From Anisodus tanguticus (lineage: Eukaryota > Streptophyta > Magnoliopsida > Solanales > Solanaceae): a stretch of DNA of 64,000 nucleotides. Made by a program: the position numbers and the translations under genes. Where the stretch lies: NCBI GenBank assembly GCA_034509755.1, contig CM067549.1:40499305-40563304 (forward strand). The letters are read 5' to 3'. Below are positions 31,766 to 42,100 of this stretch, one piece after another (within the stretch, counting starts at the first letter, position 1; each line of letters opens with the position of its first letter). The notes beneath the pieces are model-generated. The model saw only the letters and a list, made by a program, of their open reading frames with translations, had not been told where the DNA came from and ran no database searches.

Positions 31766-32349
31766 TGATACAATAAAGAATAGAAGAAACAAAGAAACTA
31801 ATAAGGAATTCAACAAACAAGAAGATAAAAGGATAAATAGGTAGACATAAAATGAAATACCAATTGGCAACCAAAGTTCTATCTAACTAAGGCCTCCAAT
31901 TGGGTAATCACAAGCATCAAACCTCTTAGGGTGACCTCAAAGGAAATAAAGTTCCTAAGCAACCAACCCTCTCAACAAATATTCAATCAATGGCTTCCAC
32001 TAACCCTCAACACTCATGCTCCCAATGGAGTCTCACAATTTCAATATTTCAAATCATAAAAGTCTCACTAATGAAATAAACTAAAGTAGTATTTATATTA
32101 ACTAGAATAGTAAGACTACACTAGCTATTACAAAAATATCCTTAATGAAGTAAAGGCATTGTTTGGTTGGTAGTCTTCTCAAAAGATGAAAAAGACCTTC
32201 TCCCTACTTCTTCTAAATGAGGCCTATACTTCCATTTTAGTATATCCTTGAGCTTCATGCCTTCATTCCAAGCACCTTGTAAGCCTCCAAAGTCGTGATC
32301 CCTAACTCAACTTGGTGTACATGTTCTTGATGAAGCTCGGTTTGTATCA
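31766..32349 (-). repeat. 5' LTR of the gag-only element
   Basis: It is 584 bp and a close copy of 27503-28076. Its upper edge abuts AGTAT. The inner edge is followed on the minus strand by ATTGGTATCAAAGTT. Confidence 0.88.
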
Positions 32350-33796
32350 AGTATAAGGGTGACTCTATGCAATGAAATGGGCATATTTAGTCAATCTATC
32401 AACTGCAACCCATATAACTGCTTTTCCTTTAGACTTAAGAAGACCCTCTATAAAATCCATACTAATACTACTCCAAGTAAGAGAAGGAACCTGTAAGGGC
32501 TGTATTAATCTTGGATAAGATGCATTGTCATATTTGCTCCTTTAAAAAGTATCACATTGCTTAACAAAGATTAGTGCAACCACTCTCTTGTAAGTATTCT
32601 CAACACTGAATGACCCCCTTGAGTGGAGGTATGCCATAACTGCAGAATCTCTTGTTTGAGAGCAATATTAGGCCCCACAACTAATCTTCCATGCCTTATG
32701 AGCTGCTGATTGATGAAACTAAACCTCTTTATTTTACATGTGTTTCTTTGTAACTGTTGTACCAACATCTACAGCTCAGGATCAGTTGCCCATCTGTTTA
32801 GAACAGATTGTAATAAATTAGTTCTGATAGTAGACAAGGTAAGTGGAGCTAGTTCAATTGACGTAACCCTAGAACGAGCATCAACAACTTTATTTTCTTT
32901 GCCTTGTTTGTACTCAATCACAAAATCAAATTGCATTAATTTAGTGATCCATTTCAATTGAGAGCATGTATGAAGTATCTGTTCAAGTAGAAACTTGAGT
33001 GCCTTGTGATCAGTTTTTACTGTGAAATGCCTCCCCATTAAATACAGAGTCCATTTAGTAATTGCCAACACAAGAGCTAGTAGCTCTTTGTCAAATACTG
33101 AGAGATCTTGATGCCTAAGAGACATGCCCTTACTCAAATAGGCAATAGGATACCCCAACTGCATAAGAACAACACCTATTCCCATATCACATGCATCTGT
33201 CTCTACTACAAAGGTAAGATCAATATTAGGTAATGCTAGCATAGGGGCAGAAGTGAATATCAACTTCAACGTATCAAAAGTTGTAGCAGTTGTGTCAGAC
33301 CATCCAAAGCAATATTTTTTAAGAAGACCAGTTAGTGGTTTGTTGATAACCCCATATCTACTAATAAATCTTCTATAGTATCCTGCCAGGCCCAAGAATC
33401 CTCTTAACTGCTTCAAAGTAGTAGGAGTTGGCCAGTTCTAAATTGCTAGAATCTTCTTTGGATCAGTTGCAACACCCTGAGCATAAATGTAATGACCTAG
33501 GTATTCTACAGTAGTTGTTGCAAATACACATTTGGACTTCCTATCATACAAATGATGCTGCAATAGTAACTCAAAAATGAGTCTCTGATGTGCTTCATGT
33601 TCATCAAACTCTTACTAAAAACCAAGATATCATCAAAGAAGACAAGGATGAATTTCCTTAAATACTTTAGAAAAATCTGGTTCATTAGTCCTTGAAAAGT
33701 GGAGGGGACATTAGTTAAGCCAAATGGCATAACTAGATACTCAAAGTGCCCAGAGTGTGCCTTAAAAGTTGTCTTGTGAATATCTGCTAGTGACAT
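32350..33796 (-). pseudogene. Chromovirus RT C-terminus, RNase H and integrase N-terminus
   Basis: From high to low coordinate: RT fingers/palm at 33796-33600 with HSGHFEYLVMPFGLTNVPSTF and the active site FFDDILVFSKS. At 33416-33300 is FLGLAGYYRRFISRYGVI, the thumb/connection. RNase H lies at 33240-32900, with VVETDACDMGIGVVL (Asp), FDKELLALV (Glu) and FTVKTDHKAL (Asp). Then 32768-32571 has the integrase zinc region, RHGRLVVG...LWHTSTQGGHSV. Near 32430 reads KGKAVIWVAVDRLTKYAHF, the first part of the integrase core. At 32354 the nested element interrupts it. Stops and frame breaks separate the pieces. Confidence 0.84.
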
Positions 33797-35981
33797 CCTG
33801 ATTTGTTGCTACCCTGACCTAAGATCAATCTTGGAGTACACATGGGATCCACCCAATACATCCAACAACTCTTCAATGAGAGAAATGGCAAATTTATTCT
33901 TAATTATCAGTTGGTTCAGTGTCTTGTAATCAACACACATATTTCAATTACCATCATTCTTCCCCACCAACACAACTAGAGAAGTAAAAGGACTACTGAT
34001 GTGTTGTATGAAGCCTTGATCCATCAATTTTTAAACCATTTTCTCAATAACATCCTTATGCACAGTGGAGTACCTATAGGGTCTGAGATTGGCAGGTTTG
34101 ACACCTTCTACCAGAGGAATGTGATGATTAAAAGTATCCATAAAAGGTGGTAAGGTTTGTGGTTCATCAAACAAGGTTTAAAAGTCGTCCAAAATAGCCA
34201 AAGTTCCAGTAGAAGGGTTCACAATGCACCTTCCTCCTCATCACCAACAGTAGCACCTGTAGGACTCACTTTAATCATAAAAAAACTGAGTATTGTTTCA
34301 ATTGGATTTCTGGAGAGCATCTATATCTACCACCTTTAATTTTGATTCCACCCCTTAAAATATATATATCTTGCCCTGATAAACTTCATTGTTAGTTGTC
34401 TGATGTTGAATAAAATGTATCATTTTCCTCTTTCCAATGTGCATAACCACGGTACACTAAGAACCATGTCATTAGTTCCCAAGGATAGTAAGAGAAAATT
34501 TGCTTTGAATGCTATACCTTGCAACAATCATTCCAAACATCTACAACAACTAGTAACCTGTATAGAATTTTCATCAGCTACCCCTACTTGTAGGGGAGGG
34601 TTCAATACTTTCACCTTCCAACTCATTCTAATAGCTAGCTTACTATCCACAAAGTTATGAGTTGATCTACTGTCAATGAGGATGTTGAGACTCCTCTATT
34701 GATAATAACCAGGAACTCTCAATGTATGAAACCATTGGTGCCATTAAGTGCTTGTAATGAGATATGGCAATTCTCAATACCCCTATTTCATTTCAGTAGT
34801 CACATCACCTAAGAGAAGCAATTCTTCTTCAGTGAAGTAATCTTCCAACTCCAATAAGAAAACTTGGGCCTTTGTCTTACAAACATCGCCAGGAATGTAC
34901 TTCTCATCACATGTATAACAGAGGTCTTAGGCTCTTTTTGCATTCAATTCAGCTGAGATAATATCATTCTCTTAGACATGTCATTACCATGAACGAGTTT
35001 GGGCCACTGAGTAGCAGGAAATATGCTTCATGAAATTGCAATACACTACTCGTCTATTTAACTTTCAAAGCTTCTAGGGATCGTCATAATCAGCCCCAAA
35101 ACGATCAGCTAAAGTAAATAAATATTCCTCCCAGGTAGGCAAGGGCGAGTGGCTCCTACTTTTCATATAAACCTGATGCCATTGAAGGGCAATATCATCC
35201 AAGTGAATAACAGCTACTGTAACTTTTTATTCCGACTGAACCTCATTAAGAGAAAAAAACTGATCGACTTTATACCATCAATCCTTAAAGCCTTTACCAT
35301 TGAATCTAAGGAATTCCAACCTAAACAGCCGAGTAAGCAATTGAGAATTATGGGCATTTGAGTGGGTAGGACCAGAATTATGAGCAACATATATTTGGGG
35401 TTGAAAGAATTAAGGGTTTGGTTGAGGGTGGTAACCTTGTGTAGGTTAGGTAGAAAAAAGGTTTTGGGAAGAAAAGAAATTTGGTACAGAGTAAGGCATT
35501 GGGTAATTCAAGAATTAGAATGAAGTTGAAGTAGGCAGATATGGAACTGGGCTAGGTATATGTGGAGCTGTTCGGGGTATATATGGTGCTGAATGCGAAT
35601 TGAAAGGAATCGAGGTGGTCAAAGGATTTGAGCTGACCAATGGTGCCGTTAATGGTGGAAATAGGGGTTGCGAGCTGGTGGATGTATAATTCAAAGAGGG
35701 ATTCGGGGTTTTGGGTACATAATTCTGACTGGTAAACTCAGACAATCTATACATGGTAATTGATAAGGTCCTTCAGTCAGAGAATACATTTTGCATCTCC
35801 TTCCTCTAATTTGAGTTGTCGATTTTTCCCTCCCCCCATTGCGTTCCTCTTCTAGAGATTCTTTAAGCTCTCAATATGATTGTTCATGCACATATTCCAG
35901 CTGAATCTGTCGCAATTTGAAAGTAGCAACATCTGTAGCTATCCGATCAAGTTTTGCCAATACATCTTTGATTTCCGCCAT
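33797..35981 (-). pseudogene. Chromovirus gag, protease and RT N-terminus
   Basis: Gag starts at ATG 35981 (MAEIKDVLAKLDRIATDVA) and breaks within 40 codons. A Pro/Ser-rich stretch is at 35754-35515. The gag core at about 35345-35090 reads FNGKGFKDWWYKVDQFFSL and IHLDDIALQWHQVYMKSR, ending FTLADRFGADYDDP. A zinc-knuckle remnant, CYTCDEKYIPGD (about 34925-34890), precedes the protease motif DSRSTHNFVDSKLA (about 34690-34640; the active-site Gly is changed to Arg). From about 34130 to 33800 the RT entry is present with several stops. Confidence 0.78.
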
Positions 35982-36009
35982 TGATGAACCACCAAAGCTC
36001 CAAGAAAGC

Positions 36010-36021
36010 GCTCTGATACCA
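36010..36021 (-). promoter_or_regulatory. tRNA-Met primer binding site of the chromovirus
   Basis: TGGTATCAGAGC on the minus strand lies one base after the LTR end CATCA at 36023. It is complementary to the initiator Met tRNA 3' end in the way typical of many plant LTR elements. Confidence 0.85.
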
Positions 36022-36022
36022 T

Positions 36023-36229
36023 TGATGCTAGATTAAAGTGAATCTACAGCTAAGAAGTAGAAGAGAAAGGAATTGCAAGAGAAAATAGAAATAATACTTC
36101 ATTCATACTCCTTCCATTGTGGGATTACAATAATATACTCGACTAAGAAGAAAGGACTAAAATGTAAATAACAAAATAATAATAGAGGAAACTTAGAGGG
36201 ACCAACTAGCAAAACTAATCATAATAGTG
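36023..36229 (-). repeat. 5' LTR of the chromovirus
   Basis: Its inner end is fixed by the primer site. It shares about 80 bp with the 3' remnant at 26589-26662. The outer (upper) boundary is uncertain because a TRIM-like element begins at 36235. Confidence 0.6.
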
Positions 36230-36479
36230 TAACTTGTTGAGAATATAATAAAATATTAAAAATGTATTCTATCTAATAGCTTAAGCTTTTAGATCAGATG
36301 GTCACACATTTCAATATGTTATCAGAGCAGACCGAAGGTCCTGGTATCGAACCTCACCGTCACCCATTCTCAAAAAGAATTTTCACGTGCTTAGACCATG
36401 AAAAAAAATCAGGTCAACACGTGAGGGCGCGTGTTGAGAATAGCTTTTAGATCAGATAGTCACACACTTCAATATAACT
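36230..36479 (+). mobile_element. TRIM-like miniature LTR element
   Basis: The element is 36235-36474, with a perfect TAACT duplication (36230-36234, 36475-36479). Its LTRs, 36235-36316 and 36432-36474, both start TGTTGAGAAT and end TTCAATA. The first contains an extra ~39 bp AT-rich segment. Right after the first LTR, TGTTATCAGAGCAG resembles the Met-tRNA primer site. The interior is only 115 bp and non-coding. Terminal-repeat retrotransposons in miniature have this layout. Related sequences form a tandem array in the MFS gene intron. Confidence 0.72.
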
Positions 36480-38363
36480 AACTCAATAATAACCTATGTA
36501 CTACTCCCTATGCTCCATGTACTACTAGAAAAACGTATCACATTATTATTGTGTCTTAGATACGTTTCATAAATTATTTCGGTTTGTGAAATAATTCACG
36601 TGTTGGAGGGTGTGTAAAAGGGATTTGGGTTCAACTTCAAGGTGTAAACGATGTATTTAGCCAATTTTTTAAGGACAATGGTGATAACCCTGAGCGTGTG
36701 TCTACACATTCAAGACTTCAGAAATAGTCAAGTTAAGGAGTTACATGGATTGAGATTGTTTATGATCCAGCGAAAAACATCAAAGGCATGTTTGGAGAAG
36801 TCCACATCATACTACACCATGTTTGAATGAAAATATATGCAAGGACTAAAGCTCGGACTCGAAGATGAAGAAGCCATAAGTGAATGGATTTATGGACCAA
36901 TTCGGCTCCATAAACCACTTCGTGGACTTGGGTAGCTTAGGAAAGTCGGGGATAGAGACCATGTCGTCTCCACAATTGTCACTCGTGGATTCGAAGTGAA
37001 AAAATCCCAATGAAACATCTCCACGAGTTTTAATTTTTTTTGTTATGTTGGGCCCAAGTGCAATATTGATTATTAAATTCATGGTGATTGAACATTGTAG
37101 CTCAGTGATTAGCTTGGTGATCTTTTGATTGCAACCTTCAATTTGCCTAAGAGTTTGCAAGAGTGTTCCATTTCTTAAGGATTTTGAATTGCTTAGGTGT
37201 TTGTTTGAAAGTTGTAAAAGGCGATTAGGATTCATATCCCTTCATTGTTGTTAATTTCTTATTCAAATCTTGTGTTTTAATTCCATCTTTATTTGTTTTC
37301 CTTTATTTTTTGTCTTTCAATATTTGAAATTTATTATGTTGTATCAAAACTTAGATTAGTGTTTATATGACTGCTAAGATTTAAAAAGAGAATCACATAA
37401 AAAAGACTTCAAAAATAACATTCTTCGTCATTCATATCTTTAAAAATATAAAATATGAATCTTAGTTACAGATCATTTTTGAGTGAGGGTTGTTGTTATC
37501 TAAATCAACTAAGGAACTCATTGTAATTATTGTTGGTTGATTTTCTTCTATTATAAGGTTAAAATTTGAGTTTTGATTGAAGAACACCAAAAGCGCTTCA
37601 AGTTGAATTTATTGATTCAAAGTCGTTGTTTGTTAATTCTTTTGGCTTGAGCTTGATCCATATCAGTTCCAACAACTTGAAAGAAATTGAATCTTGAGTT
37701 TGGAGACATTCAAAATCTTAAAACTTTCTCATCGTTGAAGAGCATGAAGTTCTTAGCTTGAGTTTAGGATTTTTAATTCAAAAAGTGTGTTATATGGTCC
37801 AAAATATAGCACATCACTCGTATCATTCAAAGGCAGAATTGGCATTTTGGGGAAAGAAAGCGGCCCTCTTTTGCGGCAGAGTAGAAATCTGAGCTTTCCT
37901 CGCGTAGCTTCATTAAGAAAGAACACAAAAAGGAAAAAGAACATTATTTGGCTTTCGTGCACTGCGCCCTTGCTTCTTGATTTATTTTACTTAGTAAAGC
38001 AATCTTTTACGCTAGACGCTCACCTTTTTCGACTTCCCTAAAATAGAATATTTGGAAGTTGGTAAAGACCTGCCCCTTGTTTCAGTCTCCCAGGGGCTTT
38101 TATTGTGTCACGCACTTATCTTCAAGCAATCGGGAGAGGCGCCAAATACATAGACGAGAATATTTCCTACTATATGTAATATTATAGCTTGCCTTCATTT
38201 TTCAGTTTCAGTCTCTACCTCATATTGCGATAATTGAACAATTGGTTAGTCATTTTGAATGATTGAAGAAATATAATTCAACTCCATGCCTTTTGTTGCC
38301 AACGAGGATCTCTTCATCCTTCTCAGGCAGTAGATCCAGCTTCCTTTATATTATATATTTTAT
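36480..38363. other. Intergenic DNA, one compositionally distinct block
   Basis: No intact gene is visible. A 129-codon minus-strand frame at 37235-36846 has no recognisable motif. Positions about 37785-38045 differ from their neighbours in being less AT-rich, with AAGCGGCCCTCTTTTGCGGC and TTCCTCGCGTAGCTTC. They recall plant mitochondrial DNA, so a nuclear mitochondrial insert is possible. The rest is ordinary AT-rich sequence. Confidence 0.35.
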
Positions 38364-38988
38364 ATTAAAGGTAGGGATGACAGGTGAGTATAATTTTGCG
38401 GATTCCGCACCGTACTCGTCCCAGTTGGAGAGGGTATGGGTATAACTTTGGCAAGTAATAAGCGAGTATGGGTATTGAAAATGTACCCGTCACGGGTAGC
38501 GGGTAGGTGGTGGATTTGCAGTTATATCCGCCTCCCCTGCCCTGCATCCAACCGCCTACCCGCCCGCCTTATACCCGCCCCAAGCCCAAATATTAGTAGC
38601 CCATAAGTCGTGCCTTCAACCCATAAGTTACGATAAGTGAAAAAATCCGAAATTCTCCTCCCTCTCTCTAAAAAAAAATGAGACCGTGACAATATTGATT
38701 CTTGACTCAAATTTTTGGGATCATGTTGATCACTAATTGATCACAAATGAATTGATTACAAAATATAGCAGACGGGTACAGACGGGTATTGGCGGGTGAC
38801 GGATATCCACTTGGGTGGTGGATCGAGTGTGGATTTAGGAATATACCCGCATAGGCGGATATGAATGTTGAAAATTATACCCGCCACGGAAGATGGATAG
38901 GTGGCGGATATAAAATTTTATGGCGGGTACGAATGCGAGGGAGGGGTACCCGCACCCGCCCCGCCCAATTGCCATCCCTAATTAAAGG
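38364..38988. mobile_element. Non-autonomous hAT element (MITE)
   Basis: The element is 38372-38980 (609 bp). It is bounded by a perfect 8 bp duplication, ATTAAAGG, at 38364-38371 and 38981-38988. The ends are TAGGGATGACA and TGCCATCCCTA, imperfect inverted repeats of hAT type. Subterminal regions are full of CGGGTA/ACCCGC words on both strands. There is no transposase frame. It sits about 200 bp upstream of the NFU start codon. Confidence 0.88.
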
Positions 38989-39021
38989 TACTTCCATCAA
39001 CATGTGGGTCACATTTTTTAT

Positions 39022-39029
39022 TTATATAT
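39022..39029 (+). promoter_or_regulatory. Candidate TATA box of the NFU gene
   Basis: TTTATATATC lies about 160 bp before the ATG and some 35 bp after the hAT element. It is the best TATA match in the short upstream segment; no transcript evidence is available. Confidence 0.4.
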
Positions 39030-39185
39030 CCCTTAAAAAAAAAACTATGTCTTCTTACTGAGAGCCCTTTGAGACCCCAAAAATTGGTATACTAAAGGCA
39101 AACTGGCATGAAAACATTTCCACAAGCTTGAATAAAGTAGAATTTTGAGAAGCTTGTAGGAGAGAACAACTCCAAAAGTGTGGTA

Positions 39186-42100
39186 ATGAAGGGATTATTA
39201 GGTAGATTGATAACACGAGCGACTCTCCGTACGTTAACAAAACCCTATGCTGAAAATGGTTCACTTTCTACATCTCGTCGATTTATATACGCTTTATCTT
39301 CCAAAACGACGCCGTATAACTTGTCTCATTTCACTTCGTTAAAGCCTTCACACACTTCCTCATGGAGCCATTTCGGAGGTCAGTTTTCTATATTCAGCTA
39401 GTTCCTCTTTTTTATAGTTTTAATTTCAGAATAGTAACTAGAACCTGAATGTCTATCTGTTGATGTGAATACTCTCTCTATCCCAATTTGTGTGATACAA
39501 TACGGATTTTTTGATGACCTGTGTAATAGCCCGCAAACCACACACATGAGAGATCCCGCTCTAGACGACGAGCTCGACCCAGAAGGCAAATCACCTGCCT
39601 AGGGTTTCGAACCTGACACCCTCCGTTATGGAAGCCCCAACCTCAACCAACTGAGTCACCCTTGTGTGTATACAATACGGATTTTGATAGTCAAACAAGA
39701 AAATCTTTGACCATATATATCTGTATGCCCTTTAAAAATTTTAAATTATTAATTATTATGACTTATATTACATCTATGTAGTTTCTAAATATGTAAATTG
39801 TTTTTTAAAAAGCTTAAAGATTGTATGTCTAAATTCATGGTAAAAATAAAGAATTTTGACTCTCGAAATCCGAACTGTATCACATAAACTTTACAAACTG
39901 GGACATAAGTAGTTTTTTTTAATTTCAGAATAGTCACTAGAGAAACTGAATGTCTATCAGTTGATGTTGTATTTGATGTGCATTTTGTAATTACATACTA
40001 GCACAATTGGTATTCTGGATAATTTAGGCTTTTTACTGGAAAATGTTGGGGGAAAGGAGCGAGGGAAATTGCACATTGGATTCTTTCTGCAGAGTGTTTT
40101 CATAAATTCAAGATTTTTTTTTTCCGGACGATTGATGAGCTTGAATTTCCACTTTCAATAGTCACAAGAAGCGCGGATGACACCGGTCCTGAATTATTGT
40201 TTTAAAAGTGGAATCTGGAGTAACATCAGTAAAATGTGGAATGGTTTTCAGCAGCATAAAAAACAAGGGGCAGCCCGGTGACACTAAGCTCCTGCTATGC
40301 TCGGGTCCGGGGAAGAGCCGAACCACGAGGGTCTATTGTACGCAGCCTTACTCTACATTTCTGTTGGAAGCTGTTTCCACTGCTCGAACCTATCACATGA
40401 TATCAACTTTACCAGTTACGCCTAGGCTGATTTTCAGTAGCATACTATATTGAAATTGGGGAATGGTGCCAAAGATAAGTTTGAAAGATAGGTTTCCTAT
40501 TCTGTATAACTGTTCTGCAAATGAGGAAAGTAGCGTGTCTGAGTTTTATTCCTCCAGTGGGTGCCAACTGTATTTTAGGAGAGGTTTTAATGATTGGGAG
40601 ATGGAGGAAGTCGGGCAACTAATACAATTGCTGGGTACAACAGTGGTGGAAGAGGATAAAGAGGATGTTATGGTCTTGACAGCAAGTAATGATAGGATAT
40701 ATTCAATAAATAGCTGCTATAATCTTCTTCAGGAACAATCTGAACAATATGAGCTAAACTGGCCATGGAAAATGTTACGGAAAACTAAAGCACCTGTCAA
40801 AGTTGCCTGTTTTGGGTGGGTTGTCATTAGGAAAGCATGTTCAACACAAGATAATTTGCAACAGAGAGGTTTCATCTTAAGTAACAAATGTTGCTTGTAT
40901 GAAGAGGAGCTGGAATCAGTCACTCACATCCTTCATTCACTGTAAGGTTGCAAAACAATGTTGGGAGCTTATTTTGAATCTTTATGGTGTAACTTGGGTA
41001 ATGGCAGCAGATATTAGAGGTCTTCTGGAGAGCTGGCAAGGACAGAAGATAGCAAGGTGCCAGAAGAAGTTTTGGAGGACCATCCCTCTATTTGTTTCTT
41101 GGACTATTTGGAGAGAAAGGAATAGTGCTTGTTTGAAAACAGGAAAAATCACATGTCTAGAGTCAAGAACACATGTTTACATTACTGTTTGTTTGGTGTG
41201 AGAAGAGGTCTTTAGAAAGTATGGATCAGTATATGGACTTTTTGAATTTGCTGGCTAGTATGTAATATGTAGTTCTGCTATCTTTTGTACCTTCTAATAA
41301 AATGTTATCTTATATAAAAAAAGTGAATGACTTTTTCCTACTAATATGTAAAGATATGCGGCCTTAGTATTAGCAGGGGTACATGAGAAGTCTTCAATGA
41401 ATACGGGGAATTGATCATCGTAATAAGGAATTTGGATTCTGCTGATAATTTATGAGGTTCCATGGGAGCTGAACTTAGTCAGCATGTAGAAATGAAAATT
41501 GAAGAACTGGGAAAGTACTACTACTTTGTGTAATTTCCATATAGAAGCAACTAGAAAAAGGATCAAGAAAATTTATAGTGTTATTTTCCTCCCATTTTTT
41601 TTCTGCTTTTACAAAAAGATTAAGACTTTATAGTTAACATAATTGTTCTAGTAATTGTCTGATGTGATAAATGGGCGTGCTAAATATTAGATTTTGTTAA
41701 TATGTCTATATCCTGATCATGTACTTTTCTGTGAACAGGCCAGAAGAGGACCATGTTTATCCAAACTCACTCAACTCCTAATCCTTTATCCCTAATGTTC
41801 TATCCTGGGAAGCCAGTTGTGGAATCTGGGAGTGCAGACTTTCCAAATGCTCGTTCTGCCATGAATTCGCCACTGGCTAAGGCCCTCTTTGGAATAGATG
41901 GTATGCGTTTTCAAAACTTTGATGGTGAAAAGCCTTAAACGTTTAACATTTATGTTAGTTTCATGGAGTACTAAGAACCTTTATATTGAAAAAATGGACA
42001 CTTTATTGCATAGCTGTGGAAATGTGTGGGGATGTGTTTGTAGAATTAACTCTCGTTAGACTGGCATGGAATTTGTTTATAATATTAACTCTGTTCAGAC

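Larger units (their letters stand above)
27498..32354 (-). mobile_element. Gag-only LTR retrotransposon (TR-GAG/LARD type) nested in the integrase
   Basis: The element is 27503-32349, 4.85 kb, with LTRs 27503-28076 and 31766-32349. Both begin TGATACA and end TGTATCA. The target duplication is AGCAT (27498-27502) against AGTAT (32350-32354), one base apart. Removing the insert restores the reading SHPY-T-ASDIAK of the host integrase. A primer site (TTGGTATCAAAGTTTGG on the minus strand, about 31764-31748) and purine tract (AAAAGGGGAGAA, about 28089-28077) fix the minus orientation. Only a gag-like frame and a downstream extension exist. No protease, RT or integrase is present, so it must borrow enzymes. 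Confidence 0.88.
26589..36234 (-). mobile_element. Ty3-gypsy chromovirus, interrupted
   Basis: The minus-strand order is 5' LTR (upper edge near 36230; inner edge 36023), primer site, gag, zinc knuckle, protease, RT, RNase H, integrase, chromodomain and a 3' LTR scrap. RT before integrase marks Ty3-gypsy, and the chromodomain marks a chromovirus. The primer site TGGTATCAGAGCG (minus, 36021 downward) follows the 5' LTR end CATCA. The integrase is split by a separate LTR element at 27503-32349. The 3' end suffered a deletion: the chromodomain runs straight into the last ~75 bp of LTR (26662-26589). Many stops show the copy is dead. Confidence 0.85.

Noticed and set aside
26570..36550. Shared word GTATCACATTATTAT near 26574 and 36535 as a possible flank duplication of the chromovirus
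   Set aside because: LTR duplications are only 5 bp; the word is AT-rich, and the upper copy lies beyond the TRIM-like element and is not aligned to an LTR end.
36846..37235. 129-codon minus-strand open frame
   Set aside because: No recognisable domain, no supporting exon structure, and composition like surrounding intergenic DNA.
39511..39669. tRNA gene suggested by the B box
   Set aside because: The head is followed by SINE body, tail and a 16 bp TSD and does not fold as a full cloverleaf; it is a SINE.
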